From CAYRPN01 sp964426135 (GTDB taxonomy: Bacteria > Planctomycetota > Phycisphaerae > Phycisphaerales > Phycisphaeraceae): a stretch of 15,516 bases of DNA. The position numbers and the translations under genes are program-made. The notes under the pieces were generated by a model, which saw only the letters and a list, made by a program, of their open reading frames with translations, searched no databases and was not told the origin of the DNA. Where the stretch lies: positions 1-15,516 of the forward strand of contig CAYRPN010000135.1 of assembly GCA_964426135.1 (NCBI GenBank), written 5' to 3'. Below, one piece after another: positions 1 to 7,099 of this stretch (position 1 is the first letter of the stretch; each line of letters opens with the position of its first letter).

Positions 1-3
1 TAA

Positions 4-24
4 CCCCTCCCTAAGAGGGAGGGG
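4..24. repeat. Perfect 9-bp hairpin at the window edge
   Basis: CCCCTCCCT at 4-12 is followed by a 3-nt loop and the exact complement AGGGAGGGG at 16-24. No T-run follows on the plus strand, so it is not a convincing intrinsic terminator for a gene entering from the left. The bases before it are TAA, which resembles the TTAG head in front of the other palindromes in this window, but the window is cut here. It may be a further member of that repeat set or a terminator of an unseen upstream gene. Confidence 0.45.
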
Positions 25-91
25 AATCGAACCGCGGCCTTTTCTAAAGTGACCGCTAACCATTGATGACTCGACGACATAAAATCGAATC

Positions 92-310
92 ATGACCAAA
101 CTACTGGAAAAGGCGTTGTCCAAGATGGCGACCCTGCCTGAAGCAGAGCAGGATTTGATCGCGTCGTGGTTGCTCACCGAGTTGGAATCGGAACGGGCGT
201 TTGACCGCGCGTTGGAAGCCACCGCGCCCAAGCTTGCCGGTCTGGCCGACGCTGCGCTGCGTGAAGATGATGCCGGCCTTACGACGAGGCTTGACCCGGA
301 TCGTCTATGA
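92..310 (+). CDS. Type II antitoxin, partner of the RelE/ParE-like toxin
   Basis: This 72-residue acidic protein would neutralise the toxin encoded immediately downstream. The pattern LLEKALSKMATLPEAEQDLI near the N-terminus, followed by an ELESE/FDRALE stretch and a C-terminal LDPDRL, is the look of a small antitoxin family that I recognise as the partner of toxins ending in WIGSHADYD. I cannot give it a formal family name. The stop overlaps the toxin start as ATGA (307-310), the usual translational coupling of such pairs. There is no Shine-Dalgarno sequence. A TAAAAT box at 80-85 lies 6 nt before the ATG, so the mRNA may be leaderless. DNA binding and autoregulation are expected for type II antitoxins but are not shown here; no ribbon-helix-helix or HTH motif is obvious. 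Confidence 0.8.
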   Translation: MTKLLEKALSKMATLPEAEQDLIASWLLTELESERAFDRALEATAPKLAGLADAALREDDAGLTTRLDPDRL

Positions 311-576
311 ACTCGACAACGACTCGCCAATTCCGGGAGATGCTGGACGCGCTGCCAGAGACGGTGCGAAAACAGGCGAGGGAAGCGTATCGCCTGTTTG
401 CCCAGAACTCTGGCCATCCGGGATTGCAGTTCAAGAAGTTGTTCGACAGGCCGCCGATCTACTCCGCACGCGTTGGCATCGGGTACCGGGCAGTGGGTGT
501 GATGAAGCCGAACAAGATCGTGTGGTTTTGGATCGGATCGCACGCGGACTACGACAAGCTGATCTCCACGTTTTGA
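307..576 (+). CDS. RelE/ParE-superfamily toxin
   Basis: This 89-residue basic protein looks like a small RelE/ParE/HigB-fold toxin. The sequence has an N-terminal helical part (FREMLDALPETVRKQAREAY), then FKKLFDRPPIYSARVGIGYRAVGV and a C-terminal IVWFWIGSHADYDKLI, the conserved beta-strand core and tail of this toxin group. RelE relatives cleave mRNA on the ribosome and ParE relatives poison gyrase; the sequence alone does not decide between them. The conserved S-x-R-x-G-x-G-Y-R strand is present, so the protein appears intact. Its start codon overlaps the antitoxin stop by 4 nt. The gene ends 23 nt before the DUF1501 start, so read-through into that gene is likely. Confidence 0.88.
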   Translation: MNSTTTRQFREMLDALPETVRKQAREAYRLFAQNSGHPGLQFKKLFDRPPIYSARVGIGYRAVGVMKPNKIVWFWIGSHADYDKLISTF

Positions 577-599
577 AATCCCGCGAAAGGATCGCTTCC

Positions 600-2084
600 A
601 TGACGAACCTTTTTTCCCGTCGCCACCTCCTCCAAACCGCCTCCTGCGGCTTCGGCTATCTCGCGCTGGCGGATATGGCCGCCCGCGCTGCCCGCGCCGA
701 CAGCGGGGCGGATACGCCCCGGCTCGCTGCCCCCGGCGCCGCTGCCGCCGCGTCGGACTACGAGAATCCGCTGCAACCCAAGCCCACGCACTTCGCTCCG
801 CGCGCCAAGCGCGTCATTTTCCTCTTCATGCAGGGCGGCCCGGCGACGCAGGATCTTTTCGATTACAAGCCCATGCTGCAGCGCGACGGCGGCAAGAGCG
901 TCACCCTCACCGCACGCACGCAGAACGACAAGAACACCGGCAAACTCCTCGCCTCGCCCTTCAAGTTCAAGAAGTCCGGCCAGAGCGGCCTGGAAATCAG
1001 CGAACTCTTCCCGCATCTGTCGCGGCACGCCGACGACCTGTGCCTGATCAACTCGATGTTCACCACCAGCCCGGCCCACCCGCAGGCCACCATCGAGATG
1101 CACACCGGCACCTCGCTCTTCGTCCGGCCCAGCGTCGGCGCGTGGATGCTTTATGGCCTGGGCACGGTGAATCAGAACCTGCCGGGCTTCATCACCATCA
1201 ACGCCCCCGATCGCCTCGGCGGGGCGCAGAACTTCGGCTCCGCCTTCCTGCCCGCGTCCTATCAGGGCACCCGCATCGCGCCCGGCTCCATCGGCAAGAG
1301 CAACGGAAAACCGGGACAGGCTCCAGCCCCCGGGGGCGGCGAAGGCCTCGGCTCGATCATTCGCCCGCGCGTCGAGTCCGCTGCCCAGCGCAGGCAGCTC
1401 GACCTCCTGCAGGAGATGAATCGCGAACTACTCGACCGATCCGTGGTCAACCCGGAACTGGAAGGCGTGATCGAAAGCTATGAACTCGCCTTCCGCATGC
1501 AGAGCGCGGTGCCCGATGTGCTCGATCTGTCGAAGGAAACCGAAGCGACGAAAGCGATGTACGGCATCAGCGCCGGCCCCACGAGCAACTTCGGCACACA
1601 GTGCCTGATGGCGCGAAGGCTCGCCGAGGCGGGTGTGCGCTACATCGAACTGCACTACGGCGGCTGGGACCAGCACAACAATCTCAAGCAGTCGCTGACC
1701 CGCAATTGCCTGGGCATCGATCAGCCCATCGCGGCGCTGCTCACCGATCTGAAGCAGCGCGGCATGCTCGACGACACGCTGGTGGTCTGGGGCGGCGAGT
1801 TCGGGCGGACCTCGCAGGGCCAGAGCGACGATGGCCGCAACCACAACGCCGCGGGCTTCACGATGTGGATGGCCGGCGCCGGCGTCAAAGGCGGCACGCG
1901 CTACGGCGCGACGGATGATTACGGCTCTTTCGCCGCGGTGAACAAAGTCCACACCCACGACCTGCACGCCACGCTGCTGCACATCATGGGACTCGATCAC
2001 GAGAAACTCACCTACCGCTACGGCGGGCGCGACTTCCGCCTCACCGATGTGTATGGGCATGTGGTGAAGGATATTTTGGCGTGA
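600..2084 (+). CDS. Tat-exported DUF1501 family protein
   Basis: This 494-residue DUF1501 protein belongs to the alkaline-phosphatase/sulfatase-like fold and is expected outside the cytoplasmic membrane. SRRHLLQ at residues 6-12 followed by a hydrophobic stretch to about residue 33 is a twin-arginine signal. Family motifs follow: FLFMQGGPATQDLFDYKP (74-91), GGWDQH (354-359), VVWGGEFGRT (395-404), GRNHN (412-416) and a His-rich HTHDLHATLLHIMGLDH (451-467). The substrate is unknown. The frame stays open back to 201, but that extension runs through the toxin gene and lacks the signal. AAAGG at 586-590 supports the start at 600. Such genes usually follow a DUF1549/DUF1553 cytochrome-type gene; here the toxin-antitoxin pair is in that place. 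Confidence 0.93.
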   Translation: MTNLFSRRHLLQTASCGFGYLALADMAARAARADSGADTPRLAAPGAAAAASDYENPLQPKPTHFAPRAKRVIFLFMQGGPATQDLFDYKPMLQRDGGKSVTLTARTQNDKNTGKLLASPFKFKKSGQSGLEISELFPHLSRHADDLCLINSMFTTSPAHPQATIEMHTGTSLFVRPSVGAWMLYGLGTVNQNLPGFITINAPDRLGGAQNFGSAFLPASYQGTRIAPGSIGKSNGKPGQAPAPGGGEGLGSIIRPRVESAAQRRQLDLLQEMNRELLDRSVVNPELEGVIESYELAFRMQSAVPDVLDLSKETEATKAMYGISAGPTSNFGTQCLMARRLAEAGVRYIELHYGGWDQHNNLKQSLTRNCLGIDQPIAALLTDLKQRGMLDDTLVVWGGEFGRTSQGQSDDGRNHNAAGFTMWMAGAGVKGGTRYGATDDYGSFAAVNKVHTHDLHATLLHIMGLDHEKLTYRYGGRDFRLTDVYGHVVKDILA

Positions 2085-2092
2085 AGCGGAGG

Positions 2093-2113
2093 CGGGGCAA
2101 GCCCCGTCGCTAA
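2093..2113 (-). repeat. TTAG-head palindrome, family A (single copy)
   Basis: This 21-nt element contains the hairpin CGGGGC-AA-GCCCCG followed by TCGCTAA, read on the minus strand as TTAGCGA plus hairpin. It is identical over all 21 nt to the copies at 15389-15409 (opposite orientation) and 15442-15462. It lies between the DUF1501 stop and the terminator of the convergent S41 gene. No inverted mate is seen nearby. Confidence 0.85.
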
Positions 2114-2126
2114 ACGGCGACCAACG

Positions 2127-2154
2127 AAAAAGGGCTGGCATGACGCCAGCCCTT
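2127..2154 (-). terminator. Intrinsic terminator of the S41 peptidase gene
   Basis: AAGGGCTGGC (2130-2139), a 5-nt loop and the exact complement GCCAGCCCTT (2145-2154) form a 10-bp stem. On the minus strand the stem runs into a tract of five U (A2127-A2131 on the plus strand). It is placed 25 nt beyond the S41 stop codon. On the plus strand it follows the DUF1501 gene but has only a weak T-tract, so it acts mainly on the minus strand. Confidence 0.85.
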
Positions 2155-2179
2155 CACATTTCTGCAAATCGAACTGCTT

Positions 2180-4426
2180 TCAATTCCCCGCGCCCGCCGG
2201 CTGGCCCTTCTGCGCCAGGGCGACGTGCTCGGCCACCAGGCCCGTCTTCAGCACGAGCAGCGCGGCTTCAAGCTGCGGGTCGATGCCCTTCTCCAGCATC
2301 TTCGCAGCCGTCGCCTTCTCCGCTTTCGGATCGGCGGGGGCTTCGTTGTCGGCGCGGATGATGTCCACTTCCTGCCTGTATTTGATCATGTCCGCCACCT
2401 GCGTGGTGGTCATCTTCACTTCGAGGTCCGGGTTGATGCCCCAGATTTTGTCCCCGGGCTTGCGGTGAATGATGCGGCCTGCGGGCAGGCGGTAGTACTG
2501 CGTGGTGAGTTTCAGCGCGGCGTTCTTGCCGTCGATGGGGAACAGATCCTGCACCGAGCCCTTGCCGAAGGAGCGGTTGCCGATGATCAGGCCGCGCTGG
2601 TAATCCTGCAGGGCGCCGGAGACGATTTCCGACGCGCTGGCCGAACCTTGATTCACGAGCACGACGACGGGGAACCGCTTGTACTGGTTCTCCGCGCGGG
2701 CTTCGTAGCGGCGGGTTTCACGGTTGGCGGAGTTGACGGTGGAGACGATGGTGCCTTCGCCGACGAAGCGGTTGGAGATGTCGATGGCCGAGGACAGCAA
2801 GCCGCCGGGATTGCCGCGCAGGTCGAGGATCAGGCCGCTGAGGCCGTCGGCTTTTTCCATCTGCTCGACGGCTTCGTCGAGGCCTTCCTTGGTCTGTGGG
2901 ATGAACTGCGTCAGGCGGACGTAGCCGATCTTGCTGGAGCGGTCGATGTAATAGTCCCATCCGCCGCCGGCCTTGTGATCCCAGCCCTTGACGGACTCGA
3001 TCACGATCTCAGCGCGTTTGAGGTCGAAATCGATGATGTTCTTTTCGCCGGGTCGCTCGATGCCGACTTTGACGGTGGTGCCTTCAGGGCCCGTGATCTC
3101 ACGGACGGCGCGATCCAGCGACCAGTCGGCGGTGGAATCGCCGTTGACCTTGGCGATGACGTCGTTGGCGCGGATGCCGGCGCGGTGGGCGGGAGTGCCT
3201 TCCAGCGGGCTGACGACGGTGAGCCGGCCGTCGCGTTTGCTGATCTGGATGCCCACGCCGTAGAACTTGCCGTCCACGTTGCGGGCGAACTGCTCCAGAT
3301 CGTGCGGCCAGATGAGCGAGGTGAAGTCGTCGAGCTGCGACGTGGCTCCGTCGGCCATTTCATAGACGAGCACCGGCTCGGGCAGAGCGACGGTTTTTTC
3401 GTTGAGCGTGACGATCTTGTCGACGATTTCCGACGCCTGCAGGAAATTGAGCTGGCCCTCGGCGGCGAGCAGCGCGGCCTTCTCCGCGGAGAGGCCTTCC
3501 TTAAACGCTTTGACCTTTGACTCTTCCTTGAACTTTGGGAACGCGCTGCCCAGCGCGGGCAGGTCCGCCATCACCGCCAGCGCATCCAGCGCTCCTTCCA
3601 GCAGCGGCTTATAGCCGGGGTTGTAGATGTGCTGATGAGCAGCCCGGCTGATGGTCTGGCGGAACATGGACATCTGCACGCCCTTAAGCCGCTGTTCCCA
3701 GGGCTCGCGGGTGACCTTGATCGGCTCGTCGTCGTCTTCCTTCTTGGTCTTGTCCTTGTCGTCTTTTTTCTCGTCATCGACCTTCTTCTGGGCCTTCAGT
3801 TTCTTGGCGCGTATCTCGTACATCTTTTCGAGCTCTTCGGGAGCATAGAAGCGCGTCAGGCGGAGCCGGCGCTCGATGGCCTTGACGGCTTTGCCGTGCA
3901 GCGAGTTGTCGTCAAAGAGCAGTTCCAGGCCGCGGTAGAAGCTGAGCGCTTCGAGCAGATCCTGGTCTTTTTCAGCGGCTGAAGCAGGGGCTTCGATGCG
4001 CTTGACCAGTTCGACGATCTTCGCGTCCTTCAGCATCGCCTCGCCGTCGTCGGCCAGCGTGTTCGCCTCGATGGCGCTGAAGACGGCGTCATTGAGATTG
4101 CCGGACTCCATCTGGTCCGACATCTTCTTGAAGGCTTTCTCATAAGCCTCGCGCCGCGTCGTGGTGTGGTCGGCGGCGTGCTTGCGGTAGCCTTCGATGT
4201 CCTTCAGCAGCGATGCGAGTTTGTCGTCGTTGCGCTTCGTCTGCTCGGTCTTCACCAGATCGGCAAGCTTGTCGAAGGAGCCGGCATTCGCCAGGCGACG
4301 CATCGTCGGAGCGACGGCGGCGTTGTCATCGGCGTAGAGCCATTGCGTCGGAGCAGCCGCGGCCAGGACTACGAACATCAATGCGGACACGGTGAGGCAC
4401 CGACGATTGCGGAGCAATGAGTTCAT
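2180..4426 (-). CDS. Exported S41 (C-terminal processing) peptidase with PDZ domain
   Basis: This 748-residue serine protease is of the CtpA/Prc type, which cleaves proteins near their C-terminus in the cell envelope. A Sec-type signal peptide covers about residues 1-32 (hydrophobic LTVSALMFVVLAAAA). Residues 35-375 are mostly helical, with a very charged Lys/Asp linker at about 209-235. The PDZ domain lies at about 384-470 (YGVGIQI, GIRANDVIAKVNG), and the S41 core at about 498-675. The catalytic pair is Ser597 in GSASASE and Lys622 in FGKGSVQ, with the usual spacing of 25; ILDLRGNPGGLL (533-544) is the substrate-cleft strand. The start at 4426 is preceded by AAGGAAGGT at 4431-4439 and begins the signal peptide; an upstream in-frame ATG at 4516 is rejected. 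The C-terminus carries an extra helical tail of about 75 residues. Confidence 0.95.
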   Translation of the reverse strand: MNSLLRNRRCLTVSALMFVVLAAAAPTQWLYADDNAAVAPTMRRLANAGSFDKLADLVKTEQTKRNDDKLASLLKDIEGYRKHAADHTTTRREAYEKAFKKMSDQMESGNLNDAVFSAIEANTLADDGEAMLKDAKIVELVKRIEAPASAAEKDQDLLEALSFYRGLELLFDDNSLHGKAVKAIERRLRLTRFYAPEELEKMYEIRAKKLKAQKKVDDEKKDDKDKTKKEDDDEPIKVTREPWEQRLKGVQMSMFRQTISRAAHQHIYNPGYKPLLEGALDALAVMADLPALGSAFPKFKEESKVKAFKEGLSAEKAALLAAEGQLNFLQASEIVDKIVTLNEKTVALPEPVLVYEMADGATSQLDDFTSLIWPHDLEQFARNVDGKFYGVGIQISKRDGRLTVVSPLEGTPAHRAGIRANDVIAKVNGDSTADWSLDRAVREITGPEGTTVKVGIERPGEKNIIDFDLKRAEIVIESVKGWDHKAGGGWDYYIDRSSKIGYVRLTQFIPQTKEGLDEAVEQMEKADGLSGLILDLRGNPGGLLSSAIDISNRFVGEGTIVSTVNSANRETRRYEARAENQYKRFPVVVLVNQGSASASEIVSGALQDYQRGLIIGNRSFGKGSVQDLFPIDGKNAALKLTTQYYRLPAGRIIHRKPGDKIWGINPDLEVKMTTTQVADMIKYRQEVDIIRADNEAPADPKAEKATAAKMLEKGIDPQLEAALLVLKTGLVAEHVALAQKGQPAGAGN

Positions 4427-4505
4427 GCACACCTTCCTTGAGAGCGAAATTGAATGCTGATGGATTTTGCTGGCGACAAGACGGCGAGTGTGTTCCCGTC
4501 GAGGC

Positions 4506-4511
4506 ATTGTA
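4506..4511 (-). promoter_or_regulatory. Possible -10 box for the S41 peptidase gene
   Basis: TACAAT (5 of 6 to the sigma-70 consensus) reads on the minus strand about 80 nt upstream of the S41 start codon. No recognisable -35 hexamer lies at 16-18 nt spacing, so this is weak. Cotranscription with nusB, on the same strand 185 nt upstream, is the alternative. Confidence 0.25.
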
Positions 4512-4611
4512 GTCACGCCTCATGTGGAAACATCATAAGCCATATCGGCCGCGATTGACCCGGTGCGAGAGTGAAATGTGACGGGGTTGTGACAGAAAGG
4601 AAAGTTGCCGC

Positions 4612-5109
4612 TCAATCGTCCGTCTTCATCGCATCGGCCAGCCAGGCGTCCGGAGCGACCGAGCGCGGCGGGGCAATCTCGGGACCGTCCGTTTCGCTGC
4701 CCGGCTCGGACTTGATGCGTTTGGCCATTTTGTCGAGCACGCCGTTGATGAACGACGGGCTGTTCTCGGTGCAGAAGGTTTTGGCGAGGTCGACGGCCTC
4801 GTTGATGGCGACTTTGGCGGGGGCGTGGCCGATCTTGATTTCGTGGAACGCCAGGCGCAGGATGGCGCGGTCGATCGGCGGCTGGCGGTAGGTCGGCCAG
4901 TCGGGCGCCAGTTCGGTGGACAGCGCGTCGGCCTCGCCGCGCAAGAGCCAGGCGCCTTCAGCAAGCTGGAACGCCTGCTCGGCGCTTTCTCGGTCATCGG
5001 AGTCATTGCGGAGGGAATCGAGGATGGCGTCGCGGTCGCCTTCGCCGCGCATGTCGAACTGGTAAAGCGCCTGCATCGCCAGGCGTCGGATGTCGCTTCG
5101 TTTCAGCAT
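4612..5109 (-). CDS. nusB: Transcription antitermination protein NusB
   Basis: NusB (165 residues) binds boxA RNA with NusE/S10 and supports antitermination of rRNA transcription. The all-helical family signature is clear: RRLAMQALYQFD (8-19) for the RNA-binding N-terminus, IDRAILRLAFHEI (79-91), and AKVAINEAVDLAKTF followed by SPSFINGVLDKM (97-127). After residue 128 there is a 38-residue Pro/Ser/Asp-rich tail not needed for the fold. The start at 5109 gives the normal N-terminus; the frame is open back to 5181, but that part is Pro/Arg-rich and overlaps the repeat at 5175-5203. No Shine-Dalgarno sequence is present; TACACT at 5116-5121 ends 6 nt before the ATG, as expected for a leaderless mRNA. 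The frequent partner ribH is not adjacent. Confidence 0.95.
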   Translation of the reverse strand: MLKRSDIRRLAMQALYQFDMRGEGDRDAILDSLRNDSDDRESAEQAFQLAEGAWLLRGEADALSTELAPDWPTYRQPPIDRAILRLAFHEIKIGHAPAKVAINEAVDLAKTFCTENSPSFINGVLDKMAKRIKSEPGSETDGPEIAPPRSVAPDAWLADAMKTDD

Positions 5110-5174
5110 GGCGGTAGTGTAGCGGGGAGGTGGGATTGAGGGGTGACGCGCGATTCGAGGAGCGCCTTCCATAG

Positions 5175-5203
5175 CGGCCATTAGCCCCGGGCTCTGCCCG
5201 GGG
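5175..5203 (+). repeat. TTAG-head palindrome, family B, left copy
   Basis: TTAG at 5181-5184 is followed by an 8-bp stem CCCCGGGC, loop TCT and GCCCGGGG ending at 5203. With the flank from 5175 it matches the reverse complement of 5311-5339 at 27 of 29 positions, so the two form a head-out inverted pair. Confidence 0.85.
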
Positions 5204-5310
5204 GAGATTCACTTTGCCCGCGCGCCAGTGCTGATTCGGGTTTTCTGGCCGCGAGTAACAGGTGACGAGGTTGGGTATGAGTCAGGAATGTTTGGTCCCT
5301 CGATCTTCGT

Positions 5311-5339
5311 CCCCGGGCGGAGCCCGGGGCTAATGGCGG
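5311..5339 (-). repeat. TTAG-head palindrome, family B, right copy
   Basis: The stem CCCCGGGC, loop GGA and GCCCGGGG is followed by CTAA, i.e. TTAG plus hairpin on the minus strand. It is the inverted mate of 5175-5203 (27/29). The only difference within the hairpin is in the loop, so the stem is fully conserved. Confidence 0.85.
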
Positions 5340-5546
5340 AAGCGTTCGGTTTGTTCCTCGGTCCGAACCTATCGAGTGGTCGGTTCGTATGTTGGAATCG
5401 GAAGGGCCGATATTCCGCGCGCCCCGTTCGAAACCGCGCGGCTGCTGGCGGGAGCGATTGGATTCGGCCGGTTTTTCCGCCGATGTAGGATTTGTCACCG
5501 TCGGTTTGATTCGAGGCTCGTCCTGCGCGGAGGTTGGAAAGGACGC

Positions 5547-6887
5547 ATGAAACGTTACATCTCCGTCATCCTGCGGTTGTTGTTTGCCGCCGCCGGCATC
5601 GGCTACATCGCGATCTCTTTGACGTGGACCGACAGCGTGGCGGTGCCCAAGGGCGAGCACAAAGTGCAGTTGGCCGCCGACCCGGCTTCCACAAAGACCG
5701 TCACCGTTGAGAAGCCGCAGAACTGGCGCGTGATCGAAGGCGATGTGCTGGGCGATGAAGGCAACCTGACTCTGCGCACTCCCGATGCCAGCGGAACGAT
5801 GATCGTCACCCGCGACCAGATGGGCGGACAGATCACTCAATTCCGGGCCAAGCCCGGCGTCACCACCACGCTGGAGCATGCGAAGTTCGGCCTGCTCCTG
5901 ATCGGGTTGCTCATCATCTGCCCGATTTACTTCGTCCAGTCGTATCGCTGGTGGCTTTTGATGAAGGCGCGCGGGCTGACCTGCTCGATGGGCAACGCGT
6001 TTCGCCTGACGATGGTGGGCACGTTCTTTAATTTCTGCATGCCTGGCACGACCGGCGGCGACCTGGTGAAAGCCTGGTACGCCTCGAAAAACAGCGATCG
6101 CCGCGCCGACTCGGTCATGACCGTCGTGGTGGATCGGGTGACCGGCCTGCTTGGACTTTTCATTATGGCGGCCCTGGCGGGGCTGTTCATGGTGCTGGCG
6201 ACGAAGAACGGCTGGCTCGAACTCTCGGCGGAACAATCGAAAGTCGTCGGCAGCCTGACACTGTGGATCTGGCTGGGGCTGGGCGCGGCTGGCCTGGGCG
6301 CGATGTTCTATTTCTCGCGCCGCATCCGACGCAAACTGGGCATCAACTGGAACCTCGTGCAGAAGCTGCCGGGGCACAAGCTGATGGTGAAAGTGGATGA
6401 CGCCGCCCTGGCGTACAAAAAGCACATCGGAGTGGTTGCCGCCGCCGTCCTGCTGAGCCTGCCGGTGCATCTGGCGCTGTCGGGAGCGACGGCGATCGCC
6501 GGCTACGCGCTGGGGATGGAGACATCTCTGGGCCTGCTGCTGACGGTCATTCCCGTGCTGTTCCTGGCGGCGGCGGTGCCGCTGACGTTCCAGGGCCTGG
6601 GCGTCATGGAAGGGCTGGCGATGGTGCTGATCGCCGGCGCCGGCGCGACGGAGAACCAGATCGTCGGCATGCTGCTGGTGATCCGCTTCTATCAGATTTT
6701 CTACGCTCTGCTGGGCTCTCTTTTCCTCTTGGGCGGAAACATTCACCTGCATCCGGAGCGCGACGAACCTGCCGTGGCGGAGTCGACCATCGAGACCGTC
6801 GCAAGCACGGTTGAATCGCCAGCAGCACAAAAGGCAAAGGTCGTCGAAGCGCACATCGAGAAGCCCGAGCCGGCGATCGCCGGTTGA
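5547..6887 (+). CDS. UPF0104 / LPG-synthase-TM-like integral membrane protein
   Basis: This 446-residue multi-spanning inner-membrane protein resembles the YbhN/AglD/MprF-transmembrane family (UPF0104), members of which are linked to moving or modifying lipids. The typical motifs are present: FFNFCMPGTTGGDLVKAWY (160-178), VVVDRVTGLLGL (193-204) and FQGLGVMEGLAM (348-359). Hydrophobic segments lie near residues 5-25, 112-132, 150-168, 198-218, 236-256, 293-320, 326-347 and 371-397. Between the first two lies a soluble stretch of about 85 residues (27-111), rich in Thr/Val and beta-like, which I do not recognise. There is no MprF catalytic domain, so lysyl transfer is not expected. The C-terminal tail (about 400-446) is acidic and Ala/Glu-rich. 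GGAAAGGA at 5536-5543 fixes the start at 5547. The true substrate is unknown. Confidence 0.85.
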   Translation: MKRYISVILRLLFAAAGIGYIAISLTWTDSVAVPKGEHKVQLAADPASTKTVTVEKPQNWRVIEGDVLGDEGNLTLRTPDASGTMIVTRDQMGGQITQFRAKPGVTTTLEHAKFGLLLIGLLIICPIYFVQSYRWWLLMKARGLTCSMGNAFRLTMVGTFFNFCMPGTTGGDLVKAWYASKNSDRRADSVMTVVVDRVTGLLGLFIMAALAGLFMVLATKNGWLELSAEQSKVVGSLTLWIWLGLGAAGLGAMFYFSRRIRRKLGINWNLVQKLPGHKLMVKVDDAALAYKKHIGVVAAAVLLSLPVHLALSGATAIAGYALGMETSLGLLLTVIPVLFLAAAVPLTFQGLGVMEGLAMVLIAGAGATENQIVGMLLVIRFYQIFYALLGSLFLLGGNIHLHPERDEPAVAESTIETVASTVESPAAQKAKVVEAHIEKPEPAIAG

Positions 6888-7064
6888 ACAGACATCCTCA
6901 CTCTGTCATGCGTTTGCAGGAGTCTCGCCCAGCGGGGGAGCGCCTGCTTTGGTTTGCGCGCATACCGCCGACAGCACTGCAGGACCTTTCGCATCAACGG
7001 GGAAGCGGTTCTCGCTTGCCTCGCCTCGATTTGGGGCCACGGCGAGAAATAGCGACATTTTCAC

Positions 7065-7093
7065 TTGATTCTCGGACGCATGAAGCCAACGAT
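7065..7093 (+). promoter_or_regulatory. Possible promoter of the structured RNA
   Basis: TTGATT (7065-7070, 4/6 to the -35 consensus) lies 17 nt before AACGAT (7088-7093, 3/6 to the -10 consensus). Transcription would begin near 7100, just before the first hairpin. The placement is attractive but the -10 box is poor. Confidence 0.25.
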
Positions 7094-7099
7094 AGCGCG

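Larger units (their letters stand above)
5110..5546. other. 437-nt divergent intergenic region with a repeat pair
   Basis: The region separates nusB (-) from the UPF0104 gene (+). It holds the inverted palindrome pair at 5175-5203 and 5311-5339 enclosing about 107 nt of ordinary-looking DNA. Further right is a small imperfect hairpin around 5395-5420 (ATCGG, 5-nt loop, CCGAT). I see no convincing gene. The plus-strand frame open across 5228-5488 runs straight through a palindrome and has no family features. No -35/-10 pair with good spacing is visible for the UPF0104 gene. Confidence 0.6.

Noticed and set aside
23..37. tRNA T-arm-like sequence on the minus strand (CGGTTCGATTCC)
   Set aside because: The T stem pairs poorly, and no anticodon arm, D arm or acceptor stem can be built from the neighbouring bases. 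At most it is a chance match or an old tRNA fragment.
201..599. Upstream open extension of the DUF1501 reading frame
   Set aside because: It overlaps both toxin-antitoxin genes in another frame, is Arg/Pro-rich without family features, and would bury the Tat signal that starts at 600.
2225..3520. Plus-strand open frame of 431 codons opposite the S41 gene
   Set aside because: Antisense shadow; the minus strand encodes intact PDZ and S41 motifs.
5228..5488. Small plus-strand open frame of 86 codons
   Set aside because: It crosses the palindrome at 5311-5339, has no Shine-Dalgarno sequence, and has no recognisable features.
5181..6854. Long minus-strand open frame (557 codons) opposite the UPF0104 gene
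   Set aside because: The translation is dominated by His, Arg and Gln, a typical antisense shadow in GC-rich DNA, and the plus-strand gene has clear motifs.
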